A DNA stretch of 23,924 nt from JAGLTN01 sp023135255 (lineage in GTDB: Bacteria; Planctomycetota; Phycisphaerae; Sedimentisphaerales; Anaerobacaceae): positions 1-23,924 of the forward strand of contig DAOWCP010000032.1 of assembly GCA_030639495.1 (NCBI GenBank), written 5' to 3'. The translations under genes were made by a program, and so were the position numbers. Under the pieces are notes generated by a model. It was given only the letters and a program-made list of their open reading frames with translations, ran no database searches and was not told where the DNA came from. Below, in pieces: positions 6,201 through 14,925 of this stretch. The first letter of the stretch is position 1. Every line of letters starts with the position of its first letter.

Positions 6201-8009
6201 TCACTCCGCCCCAGCATCCTCTCGGCATAATTGCATTGCCTGCTGGTAGTGGTCTAAAATATACCCTTTATCAGGCCCACCCAAATGCTCCCAGGGCAAA
6301 ATCTCATCTTCAGCAAAGCTCTTTTCCGCCTGCTTATTAATATCCATATCATACTTAGCAAAAGCCTTTTCCCATATCTGGTAATCAAACATCTCTCGCC
6401 AAAGATCAAACCTCGCCCCGTTTCTCCACGCATATTCGATTACTTTCCCGAGCCTTCGGTCACCTCTGCCTATCGCAGATTCCAGAACGCTGCTCCGGAT
6501 ATCGTGAAATTTGAACTGCAAAAACCCCGCGCGAAGCTTAAACTTCTCATCAAGGATCATCTGCTTAGCCTTGTCGAAATACCCTTGCCGCTGTTGCCCC
6601 GACAAGCCCAAAGGCGTATGAGGCTTAGGCACAAGCCAACTGACCGCAACATTAATATTCGCAGTCTTATTATCGATTTTTTTCCGAAGCTTAGCAAGCT
6701 TATAAGACAGATGAACGATTTGCTTAATATCTTCCTCAGTCTCTCCCGGCAAGCCAACCATGAAGTAAAGCTTGATCCTCTGCCACCCAGCCTTGTAAGC
6801 AGCTTCAACCGCGGCAAACAGATCTTCATCCTTGATAAATTTATTCACGATCCTTCGAACTCTTTCGCTCGCAGCCTCTATCGCAATCGTCAGCCCCGAT
6901 TTTCTAACCCCCGTCACCAACTCAGGCAGCAGCTTTAACTGCTGATCGACCCTTAGCGATGGTAGTGACAAGCCAACATGTTTTTCCTTAAAGTAGTCAT
7001 GCAATTCCGTTGCCAGCTCCTCCAACTGCGGATAGTCTGCCGTCGATAGGCTCAAAAGGCTCACCGTATCAAACCCCGTCGCCTCGTAAGCAGCTTTTGC
7101 GATTTCGATTATCTTTTCCTTGCTCCGGAACCGTATAGGCCGTCGACAAAAACTCGCCTGACAAAATCTGCACCGCCCCGGACAGCCTCTCATCACTTCG
7201 ACACAGACCCTTTCCTGAATAGCCTCGACAAAAGGCACGATAGGCTTTGTCACCATCGCCGCATTCTCAAAATCTTCCACAACCGAATTCTCAAACCTCG
7301 TCGCAAGCCCATCCCGTTTCGCTGTAAAAGATTTCACTTTGTCGTTTTCATATTCAAACTCATAAAAGCGGGGCACATACGCCCACTCAAATTTTTTCGC
7401 AGCCTCAAAAAGTATATCTTCTTTACATGTCCCTTTGGCCTTGCCCTGCTTAATAAGATTCGCCAGCTCAACTATAGCATCTTCACCCTCACCGATCACA
7501 AACAAGTCGATAAATTCCGCCATAGGCTCACAACAATTGCTCATCCCGCCGCCGGCAATAACAATCGGATCACTTTCCGCCCGTTTCGCCGACCGCACCT
7601 CAAGCCCCGCCAAATCGATAACATTCAAAACATTAGTATAGCAAAGCTCATTAGTCAGACTAAACCCAATAACATCAAAGCTTTTCAGATCCGCTTTCGA
7701 TTCCAGCGTAAACAAAGGCAGTTTTTCTTTTCGCAGCAATTCTTCCGCATCCACCCAAGGCGAGAAAACCCTCTCTGCCGCAATATCATCATAGCTGTTA
7801 AGAATATCATAAATTATCGCGATACCGCTATTGCTCATCGCAACTTCATACACATCCGGAAAGCAGATCGCCACCCTAAGCTCGCATTTGCTAAGGTCTT
7901 TCTTGATCTGGTTCACTTCACCGCCGATATACCTGCCAGGCCTGCGTACAAAAGGCATAACCTTCTCATTGATCTGATCTTCAATTATATTCACCATTTT
8001 TTCATCCAT
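6201..8009 (-). CDS. B12-binding-domain radical SAM protein, TIGR03960-like
   Basis: 602 aa from the ATG at 8009; a TTG at 8027 and an ATG at 7997 are alternatives, none with a clear Shine-Dalgarno. The start reads ...VRRPGRYIGGEVNQI, typical of the TIGR03960 group. A cobalamin-binding-like N-terminal domain follows (CFPDVYEVAMSNSGIAIIYD, then VIAGGGMSNCCEPMAEFID). The radical SAM core has VMRGCPGRCRFCQ, whose CxxxCxxC binds the SAM-cleaving 4Fe-4S cluster, and later KLYFMVGLPGETEEDI. Members are widespread but their reaction is not established; they are often encoded near, or fused to, a DUF2344/TIGR03936 partner, which is absent here. It diverges from the ApbE gene. Confidence 0.9.
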   Translation of the reverse strand: MDEKMVNIIEDQINEKVMPFVRRPGRYIGGEVNQIKKDLSKCELRVAICFPDVYEVAMSNSGIAIIYDILNSYDDIAAERVFSPWVDAEELLRKEKLPLFTLESKADLKSFDVIGFSLTNELCYTNVLNVIDLAGLEVRSAKRAESDPIVIAGGGMSNCCEPMAEFIDLFVIGEGEDAIVELANLIKQGKAKGTCKEDILFEAAKKFEWAYVPRFYEFEYENDKVKSFTAKRDGLATRFENSVVEDFENAAMVTKPIVPFVEAIQERVCVEVMRGCPGRCRFCQASFCRRPIRFRSKEKIIEIAKAAYEATGFDTVSLLSLSTADYPQLEELATELHDYFKEKHVGLSLPSLRVDQQLKLLPELVTGVRKSGLTIAIEAASERVRRIVNKFIKDEDLFAAVEAAYKAGWQRIKLYFMVGLPGETEEDIKQIVHLSYKLAKLRKKIDNKTANINVAVSWLVPKPHTPLGLSGQQRQGYFDKAKQMILDEKFKLRAGFLQFKFHDIRSSVLESAIGRGDRRLGKVIEYAWRNGARFDLWREMFDYQIWEKAFAKYDMDINKQAEKSFAEDEILPWEHLGGPDKGYILDHYQQAMQLCREDAGAE

Positions 8010-8015
8010 CGCGGC

Positions 8016-8021
8016 ATTATA
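8016..8021 (-). promoter_or_regulatory. Possible -10 box giving a leaderless mRNA for the radical SAM gene
   Basis: TATAAT on the minus strand lies 6 bp before the ATG at 8009, so initiation +7 from the box would fall on the A of the ATG. The absence of a Shine-Dalgarno fits a leaderless message. The -35 candidate is weak (TTCAAC, 18-bp spacer). Confidence 0.35.
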
Positions 8022-8100
8022 CAGCAAAAAAAAGAATTGTTGAATAACCTTTAATTAAGAATTAGAATCAATACTCCGTTTTACTTGTTGAAAGGCTTAT

Positions 8101-9831
8101 ATGAATAAAACTAAAAATTGGATTATATATATAATTGTTGCCCTGATCGTTCTTACAGGCATTGCGATAGTGCACAAAAAGGCCAGCTCATTAGTCGATG
8201 TCGATAGCGGCCAACGGGTCATAATGGGCACTTTTGTTCGTATTATCGCAGTCGCCGATAGCGAATCCACCGCCCGCAAAAGCATCGACGCAGCCTTTGA
8301 GAAGTTCAAAATGGTTGACGACTTGATGAGCACCTACAAACCGCAATCAGAGATATCAGCTGTCAACAACAACGCATTCAAGGCCCCCGTCAAAATAAGT
8401 CCCCCCTTCATGGACGTTCTGTTAAAGAGCATCGAATACAGCAAACTGACCGCAGGCGCCTTTGATGTCACCGTTGGGCCGATGGTGAAACTTTGGCGTG
8501 AAGCTGAAAAGGCTGACAAATTACCAACCGCCCTGCAGATAAACCAAACCAAAGCCAAAGTAGGCTACGAAAAACTTATCATCGACCCCAACAATATGAC
8601 AGTCAAATTCAAAGCCGAGGCAATGCAGCTCGATTTAGGCGCGATTGCAAAAGGCTACGCCATCGACCAGGCCATCGAAGCAATGCAAGCCGCCGGCGCA
8701 GTCGGGGCAATGGTAGATGCAGGTGGTGACATAATGTGTTGGGGCAAGCCTCAGCCCGGCAAAGATAAATGGATGGTAGGCCTCCAGGACCCCACCAAAG
8801 TGGACCAGGTAGGGCTGGCGACTTCGGTAATGCTTGTTTTAAAGCTTGATAATATGGCAGTTGCGACAAGCGGCGACTACCAGCGATTCGAAATGATCGA
8901 AGGAAAAAAATATAGCCATATTATCGATCGCAATAAAGGAGCCGCCAGCGAAGGCCTTAGCAGCGTTACCGTGATATGCGAAAAAGCTGTAGATGCCGAT
9001 GCACTGGCGACCTCGGTATCTGTTCTCGGCGTCGAAAAGGGTTTAAAACTTATCGAGTCGCTCGACAGCACCGAAGCAATACTGATCGAATCAGCCGGCA
9101 GCGAACTGATAAAATCCAGCGGAGTCGACAAAATTATTTTAGAAAGCCTAACAAAGGACAACCAAATGCACAAAACATACCAGGTTCAAAAAGCGTCACT
9201 CAAACCAGAAATCAAAGGCCTATGGGATGGCAGCGTTTGGAAAAATGTTACCCCCATCAAAATCAATAACCACATGGGCACTGCCCCCCAGCACAAACCA
9301 GATACCCAGGCCAAACTCCTCTACGACGAAGAAAACCTCTACGTAATTTTCAAAGTTGAGGACAATTATATTCTTGCGACCGCGGAAAAATATCAGGACA
9401 GTGTCTGTCAGGACAGCTGCGTAGAATTTTTCTTCACACCATCTCAGGACACAAAAACAGGCTACTTCAACATAGAAACCAATTGCGGCGGAACAATGCT
9501 ATTCCGTCATCAGCTAACTCGCGGAGTCGATGAAAACCCCGTAACAGAAGAAGACTTCAGCGAAATGCAAATTTACCACAGCGAAGATAAGATAATAATC
9601 CCCCAGAGAAACACCCCGACCAATTGGACAGTAGAATACAAGTTGCCTTTTGATTTTCTAAGTAAATACAGCCGGATAGACAAACCCAAAGCAGGTGTGA
9701 AATGGCGTGCTAATTTTTATAAATGCGCCGATGCAACATCAAAACCTCATTGGCTCACATGGTCAGTTGTTGACAGACCAAAACCCGATTTCCATCACCC
9801 AGAATTTTTTGGAACATTAGAATTTTTATAA
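8101..9831 (+). CDS. apbE: FAD:protein FMN transferase (ApbE) fused to a C-terminal CBM9-like domain
   Basis: 576 aa, start ATG 8101 with GAAAGG just upstream. Residues 8-24 are a single membrane anchor, without a lipobox, so the enzyme faces the periplasm. Residues ~36-350 are ApbE: MGTFVRI, FDVTVGP, LDLGAIAKGYAID, VDAGGDI, ATSGDYQRF, YSHIIDRNKG and the metal-site region DADALATSVSVLG. ApbE moves FMN from FAD onto Thr of target proteins, classically RnfG, RnfD and NqrB/C. Residues ~365-576 are an added domain resembling CBM9-like carbohydrate-binding modules: LWDGSVW, AKLLYDEENLYVIFKVED, DSCVEFFFTP, YFNIETNCGGT, WRANFYKC, FHHPEFFGTLEF. Most ApbE proteins are ~300-350 aa, so this extension is unusual. 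The gene converges on rnfB with 3 bp between stops; the targets are encoded next door on the other strand. Confidence 0.93.
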   Translation: MNKTKNWIIYIIVALIVLTGIAIVHKKASSLVDVDSGQRVIMGTFVRIIAVADSESTARKSIDAAFEKFKMVDDLMSTYKPQSEISAVNNNAFKAPVKISPPFMDVLLKSIEYSKLTAGAFDVTVGPMVKLWREAEKADKLPTALQINQTKAKVGYEKLIIDPNNMTVKFKAEAMQLDLGAIAKGYAIDQAIEAMQAAGAVGAMVDAGGDIMCWGKPQPGKDKWMVGLQDPTKVDQVGLATSVMLVLKLDNMAVATSGDYQRFEMIEGKKYSHIIDRNKGAASEGLSSVTVICEKAVDADALATSVSVLGVEKGLKLIESLDSTEAILIESAGSELIKSSGVDKIILESLTKDNQMHKTYQVQKASLKPEIKGLWDGSVWKNVTPIKINNHMGTAPQHKPDTQAKLLYDEENLYVIFKVEDNYILATAEKYQDSVCQDSCVEFFFTPSQDTKTGYFNIETNCGGTMLFRHQLTRGVDENPVTEEDFSEMQIYHSEDKIIIPQRNTPTNWTVEYKLPFDFLSKYSRIDKPKAGVKWRANFYKCADATSKPHWLTWSVVDRPKPDFHHPEFFGTLEFL

Positions 9832-9834
9832 CAG

Positions 9835-10674
9835 CTATTTTGCAACGGGGCCTTTGGTTACGATAACTTTTGTCGGACATTTTTTCATAGCAGCCTCTGT
9901 CGCTTCCGATGGAGCATATTTTTCATAATCCATCTTAGCACAGTTATTTTCTATCGTGAACAGATCTGTCAGTTTCGCACACAGCCCGCAGCCGATGCAA
10001 CCGACTTTGCACATCTGACGAGTATTTTTGCCGCTTTCCTGACTTGAACATGCCACGGTCATCATATCTTCCTGACTAAACGGAACCATCTCTATCAAGT
10101 CGCGAGGACAGGCAGATACACATGCGCTGCAACCGGTACATTTGACATAATCTACAGTCGCAAGCCCATCGATTATTTTTAAAGCGTCGAATTTGCATGA
10201 AGCAACACAATCGCTCAATCCAAGGCAACCGAATTTACATGCCTGTACATTTGCCAAAGCGTTAGCAGCCAGGCAAGTGCCGATACCTTTATATTTGGCG
10301 AGGACGGTTTTGTCTTCTGTATGTGCTCGGCAGTGGATTATTGGTCTTAATAGATGACCTCCGCCGGAAATTTGCAAATTCAAAATTTCAGCTATTTTTT
10401 CGCAGACAGCATCTCCACCAGGTGCGCATTTGCCTATCAGGCTTGGGGCGCCGACAACAGCTTTTGCATAAGAAGCGCAGCCCGCATATCCACATCCACC
10501 GCAATCTATCTTAGGCAGCGATTCGAGTATCTGCTCGACTTTCGGGTCTTGCTTTACTTTGAGTTTTTCACTTGCTATCAGAAGTACAACAGCGAAAAGA
10601 GTGCCCAGCCCCAGCATCGTCAGCCCCGCTGGATAAGCATTTTTCCATAGTTCAAAAATATCAGCTAAAATCAT
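9835..10674 (-). CDS. rnfB: Ion-translocating ferredoxin:NAD+ oxidoreductase subunit RnfB
   Basis: 279 aa. One N-terminal membrane helix (about residues 16-32, LTMLGLGTLFAVVLLIA) anchors an iron-sulfur domain. IDCGGCGYAGCASYA with a following Cys at GKCAPGG is the four-Cys cluster typical of RnfB. Ferredoxin-like Cys groups follow: ACKFGCLGLSDCVASC, CTGCSACVSACP and CKVGCIGCGLC. RnfB takes electrons from reduced ferredoxin and passes them into the membrane complex. The ATG overlaps the rnfA stop by 4 bp (ATGA), implying translational coupling. It is the last gene of the operon; its stop faces the apbE stop 3 bp away and no terminator is visible between them. Confidence 0.95.
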   Translation of the reverse strand: MILADIFELWKNAYPAGLTMLGLGTLFAVVLLIASEKLKVKQDPKVEQILESLPKIDCGGCGYAGCASYAKAVVGAPSLIGKCAPGGDAVCEKIAEILNLQISGGGHLLRPIIHCRAHTEDKTVLAKYKGIGTCLAANALANVQACKFGCLGLSDCVASCKFDALKIIDGLATVDYVKCTGCSACVSACPRDLIEMVPFSQEDMMTVACSSQESGKNTRQMCKVGCIGCGLCAKLTDLFTIENNCAKMDYEKYAPSEATEAAMKKCPTKVIVTKGPVAK

Positions 10675-11261
10675 TTTATCATTCCCGCAAAGCCCATGAA
10701 TGCCAGTGTTAAAATTCCCGCTGTGATAAGGGTTATCGGTGCCCCGGCAAAGCAGTCCGGCACATCAACAAATTTAAGTTTTTCTCTGATCCCCGCCATT
10801 ATGCAAATCGCCATTGTAAAGCCGACACCAGCGCCAAAGCTCAGCACTACCGCCTCGACCAGGCTGTCAATTCCCCAAAGATTGATGAAAAGGCACAAAC
10901 CAAGGATTGCGCAGTTAGTCGTGATCAAAGGAAGAAAGATTCCGAAGCTTTCATACAACATCGGGAAAAATTTCCGCAGATACATCTCTACTAACTGAAC
11001 CGCCCCAGCAATGACAAGTATGAAGCAAATGTACCTTGTCACTTCAAGCCCTAAAGGCATAAGGATCCAGTTATCTATCATCCAGGTCAGCGTCCCGCTG
11101 ATAGTGACAACAAACGTCACTGCCATTCCCATTCCAAAAGCCATATCGATCCTGCCCGACACGCCAAGATAAGGACAGATGCCGAGAAACTTTGTCAGCA
11201 CAAGATTGTTTACAATTACTATTGATATAAAAGCCAGTAATAAGGTTGTCACTGTTTCCAT
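10671..11261 (-). CDS. rnfA: Rnf complex membrane subunit RnfA
   Basis: 196 aa, close to the usual ~190. Almost entirely hydrophobic with about six membrane helices. Diagnostic stretches are VNNLVLTKFLGICPYLGVS near the N terminus, FLPLITTNCAILGLCLF in the middle and a final LAFMGFAGM. The NNxxLxxxxGxCPxLGVS motif and the central TTNCAxLG are RnfA/NqrE signatures; their conserved Cys residues coordinate the intramembrane iron-sulfur centre between RnfA and RnfE. It starts 12 bp after rnfE and overlaps rnfB by 4 bp. Confidence 0.96.
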   Translation of the reverse strand: METVTTLLLAFISIVIVNNLVLTKFLGICPYLGVSGRIDMAFGMGMAVTFVVTISGTLTWMIDNWILMPLGLEVTRYICFILVIAGAVQLVEMYLRKFFPMLYESFGIFLPLITTNCAILGLCLFINLWGIDSLVEAVVLSFGAGVGFTMAICIMAGIREKLKFVDVPDCFAGAPITLITAGILTLAFMGFAGMIK

Positions 11262-11273
11262 TTGAAATATCCT

Positions 11274-11900
11274 TTATGCCTGCTTCTTTTTACATATAAC
11301 ATTTACGATAGCCAGCCCAAGCCCTAATGTCACGAAAGCGCCAACAGGAAGCATCATCGCTGTCCACGGAACAAACCATCCGCCAGCTTCAACAGTTGGC
11401 AGCACTGTCAGCTCAAATATCTTCCCCGTCGAAAGCAACTCTCTTACCGCCGCCAACACACACAGCGTTATCGTAAAGCCGGTTCCCATCGATATCGCAT
11501 CAACAATACTGATTAGCAAATCATTTTTGCTTGCACAAGCTTCCGCGCGTCCGATGATTATACAGTTCACGATGATCAGCGGAACGTAAGGCCCAAGTGC
11601 CGTACTCATCTCAGGCTGGAACGCTTTCAGCAGCAGATCCGCTATCGTCACAAAAGTTGCTATCGTTAAAGTAAACATCAATATTCGCAGGTGAGGCTTC
11701 AACAGATTACGCATCAGCGATACCACGATATTGCTGCAAACCAAAACAAATATCACACAAAAACCCATCGTCAACGCAGGCTTACATGCAGCTGTAACCG
11801 CCAAAACAGGGCACATGCCGAGCAGAAGCCTGAACACAGGGTTTTCCTTCCATAGGCCCGCAAGCAGTGTTGAACTGACTTTGTTTTCATTACTACTCAT
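11274..11900 (-). CDS. rnfE: Rnf complex membrane subunit RnfE
   Basis: 208 aa, polytopic, homologous to RnfA in inverted topology. Signature stretches are NPVFRLLLGMCPVLAVT (N-terminal Cys motif) and PLIIVNCIIIGRAEACASKN (central Cys motif), both part of the shared membrane metal site with RnfA. Six hydrophobic segments are apparent. The start codon lies within the last codons of rnfG (8-bp overlap), so translation is coupled. Confidence 0.96.
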   Translation of the reverse strand: MSSNENKVSSTLLAGLWKENPVFRLLLGMCPVLAVTAACKPALTMGFCVIFVLVCSNIVVSLMRNLLKPHLRILMFTLTIATFVTIADLLLKAFQPEMSTALGPYVPLIIVNCIIIGRAEACASKNDLLISIVDAISMGTGFTITLCVLAAVRELLSTGKIFELTVLPTVEAGGWFVPWTAMMLPVGAFVTLGLGLAIVNVICKKKQA

Positions 11901-12504
11901 CTTGAATCATTCCTTTTTCAAGCATTTTAATTTTTAATTGGAGCATAGTATTATTAATTATATCTACCACAGCCTGACTGCTGACGGTAGCTCCGCTTAT
12001 TGCCACGATGTCTGAATCTATCTCATCGGCATCGCCCACTTTTACCAGGTTTAATTTTTCAGTTGGTGCACCGGCAAACTGGTCACGATAAAACGAATTC
12101 GATATCCTGTCGCCAAAGCCGGGCGTCTCATTGCTGGCCAATACTGAAAAGCCCACTATTTTCTCAAAACTTTTGTCTACAACGACTATCAATGTAATTT
12201 TATCCGCAAAGCCCGCGCCAAAAGCCTTAAAAGCCCAACCCTGACACTGCCCATCAGAAACAGCCTTGTATATTTCGACATCAACATTGCTCTGTTGCTG
12301 AGATTTTATTGTGATTGATTCCTGCTTTGAAAATTCATCTGCATCGGGTATAAGGCTCTTCAGCTTGTCGGTGACTTTGTTTGCATTGTTTGTATTGATC
12401 CTGTCAATCAAAGCTGCATTGGTAACAGCTATTAACAACCCGAACATAAAAGCGGAAACCACCAACAGCCAGCTTTGTTGTACGAAATATTTTATTTTAA
12501 GCAT
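11893..12504 (-). CDS. rnfG: Rnf complex FMN-binding subunit RnfG
   Basis: 203 aa. One N-terminal membrane helix (LLVVSAFMFGLLIAVTNAAL) and a periplasmic FMN-binding domain: GWAFKAFGAGFADKI, then LASNETPGFGDRI, a hallmark of the family, and near the C terminus ISGATVSSQAVV. The Thr of SGAT should carry FMN by a phosphoester bond made by ApbE. The Asp usually six residues before that Thr is Val here; the nearest Asp is eight before. The gene overlaps both neighbours by 8 bp. Confidence 0.95.
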   Translation of the reverse strand: MLKIKYFVQQSWLLVVSAFMFGLLIAVTNAALIDRINTNNANKVTDKLKSLIPDADEFSKQESITIKSQQQSNVDVEIYKAVSDGQCQGWAFKAFGAGFADKITLIVVVDKSFEKIVGFSVLASNETPGFGDRISNSFYRDQFAGAPTEKLNLVKVGDADEIDSDIVAISGATVSSQAVVDIINNTMLQLKIKMLEKGMIQDE

Positions 12505-13504
12505 TAGGTTTGCCTCCTTGCGGCACTCTCTTACATAGCCTGTCTATCAAAGGAGATAGCGCATTCATCAGAAGTATTGCGTACATTACACCTTCGGGAT
12601 ATTCACCTACGTTCCTTATAAGCATGATCATTGCTCCGATACCGACCCCAAAGATTGCTTTGCCTCTGTTGGTCAAAGGCGCAGTCACAGGATCGGTAGC
12701 TATGAAAAATGCGCACATCAACATACCGCCCGTGGTCAAATGCATTACCGGTAACATATATATTTGCGGATCGATCCAGTAAAAGATCAGAGCAAACAAT
12801 ACCGCCGATGCTATAACCGAAAACGGTATCAGATAGTTAATAGTTTTTCTTATCAGCAGATAAAGCCCGCCGATCAAAAGTGCTATTGTGCTTGTTTCGC
12901 CCAGACATCCACCCACATTACCTGTTATTGTTGCTTTTAATTGCTCATTCACTACTGAAATGTCATTTTGTTTTTTCACCGCTTGCTTGCTCCACGCCAA
13001 AGGTGTCGCCTGGGTGACAACTGTCGTATTAACCGCTGATATTTTCGGCATCGCCAAGTCGATAGGAGCCGGAACCGAAAAGGTCGTCATCATCGCACCG
13101 AACGAAGCAGTCAAAAACGCTCTCGCCACCATCGCAGGGTTAAAGACATTGGCACCGAGTCCGCCAAAGACCATCTTGCCTATAGCGATCGCAAATACCG
13201 AACCGATTATCGCAACCCAGAATGGAATAGCAGGAGGCAGCGAAAGTGCGAGAATTATCGCTGTTACTACCGCGCTGAAGTCGCCCAGCGAATTAGGTTT
13301 TTTCTGCAACCTGTTACAACCCCATTCAGTTACCAAAGCTGAAACGATGCAGGTCGCAAGTATGATAACCGCTCTGTTGCGGAAATAATAGCAAGCTGCC
13401 AGCATAGCCGGCGCCAAGGCGATTATCACATCGATCATTATACTTCTGGTCGACATATGTTTACTGATATGAGGCGAACACGAAACTGTTATTTTTTTTA
13501 ACAT
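12497..13504 (-). CDS. rnfD: Rnf complex membrane subunit RnfD
   Basis: 335 aa, about nine membrane segments. Family features: SCSPHISKHMSTRSIM at the start (usual form SxxPHixxxxs), VFGGLGANVFNPAMVARAFL in the middle, GCLGETSTIALLIGGLYLL, and FIATDPVTAPLTNRG towards the end. The covalent-FMN loop reads VVTQATPLA, with Thr in the [ST]xAT context; the Asp commonly six residues upstream is a Thr here. RnfD carries FMN and is thought to form the ion path. It starts 23 bp after rnfC, with AGGA about 9 bp before the ATG, and overlaps rnfG by 8 bp. Confidence 0.96.
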   Translation of the reverse strand: MLKKITVSCSPHISKHMSTRSIMIDVIIALAPAMLAACYYFRNRAVIILATCIVSALVTEWGCNRLQKKPNSLGDFSAVVTAIILALSLPPAIPFWVAIIGSVFAIAIGKMVFGGLGANVFNPAMVARAFLTASFGAMMTTFSVPAPIDLAMPKISAVNTTVVTQATPLAWSKQAVKKQNDISVVNEQLKATITGNVGGCLGETSTIALLIGGLYLLIRKTINYLIPFSVIASAVLFALIFYWIDPQIYMLPVMHLTTGGMLMCAFFIATDPVTAPLTNRGKAIFGVGIGAMIMLIRNVGEYPEGVMYAILLMNALSPLIDRLCKRVPQGGKPNA

Positions 13505-13527
13505 CTATCTTTTTCCTGATTCAAATG

Positions 13528-14904
13528 TTATTTCGGCATCCTTTTATTCTCTCTCGCAAGGTAAATTTTGCCCGTTTTTATATGACCCGTAAGTTCAATA
13601 TTCGCAGGGCAAACATAACTGCAGCACCCGCACTCCATACATGCGCTTATATAATACTGTTGTGCCACGTCAAACAGGTTTTTACGAACAGCATGAGCCA
13701 ACACTGTCGGGTTGAGGTGTTCCGGGCAGACATCGAGACATCGACCGCAGTGTATGCACGCGGTTTTATGGCTTTTATATTTCGCTCTGCCTATTTGTTC
13801 TTTGGTTAACAGGGTTATTGCCCCTGACGTTTTTGTTATTGGCGTTTCAAGGTCAGCGATAGCAATACCCATCATAGGTCCACCCATAACGACCTTCGCC
13901 GATTTCTGAGTGACTCCCCCGCAAAATTCGATCATATCCCCAACCGATGTACCTATGGGAACATAAAAATTACCTGGATTAGCGATAGATTGTCCAGTTA
14001 CTGTAACAACCCGGTGAGTCAAAGGTTTATTGCTTATGACTGCCTCTGTTATCGCAGATGCCGTTGCAACGTTAAGCACGACAACGCCAACCATTGGCGG
14101 AATAGCACCGGTCGGAATATCTTTGCCGAGTACTGCTTTTATAAGCTGTCTTTCTCCGCCTTGCGGGTACTTGGTTTTTAATGGAACGATTTTTATATTC
14201 TGCCTGGCGGGTGTTTTCTTCAGCATATCAGCCATAGCTTCTATAGCTTTTGGTTTGTTGTCTTCTATACCGATGAAAACCCTTTCACAACCCGAAGCCT
14301 TTTTCGCCAGTTCAATGCCGGTAATGACCTGGTCAGCTCTTTCGATCATCAGTCGATAATCGCATGTGATATAAGGCTCACATTCACAGCCATTAATTAT
14401 TAAAACTTTTTTAGGCAGTCTTGGGTTAGGCTCTATCTTTACCCTTGTCGGAAAACCTGCGCCACCCATCCCGACTAATCCCGCTTGTGATACCACATCG
14501 CATATCTGTTCAGAGCTATACCTGTCGAGATCAACATTCTCTGATGATATCAGATCGGGTTTTTCAGGCGCATTTGTCTCTGCGTCGACATCTATAACGA
14601 TCGCCATAGATCTGCCATGAACAGGGTGACTGCGAAGAGCGATTTCTTTTACTTTTCCGTTTACCGGGCTGTGCACAGCAGCAGAAACATAAGCATCGCT
14701 TTCACCAATTCTCTGACCTGCGGCAACAATATCATTTTTCTGTACCATCGATTTGCAGGGGGCGCCGATATGCTGACTTAGCATTACCGCAACTTGTTTT
14801 ACCGCCGGCCCAGGCAGGATCGGTTTGTCTTTCGTCAGTTTCTTATTCTGGGGCGGATGCGCTCCGCCTCGAAAGGTCATCTTGCCTTTAATATCAACAT
14901 CCAT
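13528..14904 (-). CDS. rnfC: Rnf complex subunit RnfC
   Basis: 458 aa, start ATG 14904 with AGGG about 10 bp upstream. A second in-frame ATG 24 bp later (MTFRGGAHPP) also fits the family, so the start is slightly uncertain. It is peripheral and NADH-facing. The N-terminal part has TFRGGAHPPQNK and a biotinyl-lipoyl-like fold region. VGMGGAGFPTRVKI (glycine-rich, Nqo1-like FMN/NADH region) and LIINGCECEPYITCDYR follow. Two 4Fe-4S motifs lie near the C terminus: CIHCGRCLDVCP and CMECGCCSYVCP. It is the first canonical rnf gene, 21 bp downstream of a small Cys-rich membrane protein gene. Confidence 0.96.
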   Translation of the reverse strand: MDVDIKGKMTFRGGAHPPQNKKLTKDKPILPGPAVKQVAVMLSQHIGAPCKSMVQKNDIVAAGQRIGESDAYVSAAVHSPVNGKVKEIALRSHPVHGRSMAIVIDVDAETNAPEKPDLISSENVDLDRYSSEQICDVVSQAGLVGMGGAGFPTRVKIEPNPRLPKKVLIINGCECEPYITCDYRLMIERADQVITGIELAKKASGCERVFIGIEDNKPKAIEAMADMLKKTPARQNIKIVPLKTKYPQGGERQLIKAVLGKDIPTGAIPPMVGVVVLNVATASAITEAVISNKPLTHRVVTVTGQSIANPGNFYVPIGTSVGDMIEFCGGVTQKSAKVVMGGPMMGIAIADLETPITKTSGAITLLTKEQIGRAKYKSHKTACIHCGRCLDVCPEHLNPTVLAHAVRKNLFDVAQQYYISACMECGCCSYVCPANIELTGHIKTGKIYLARENKRMPK

Positions 14905-14925
14905 GTTAAAAAACCCTAAAATGCC

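Noticed and set aside
9829..9840. Bidirectional terminator between apbE and rnfB
   Set aside because: Only 3 bp separate the stops and no hairpin with a T tract is seen in either direction near the junction.
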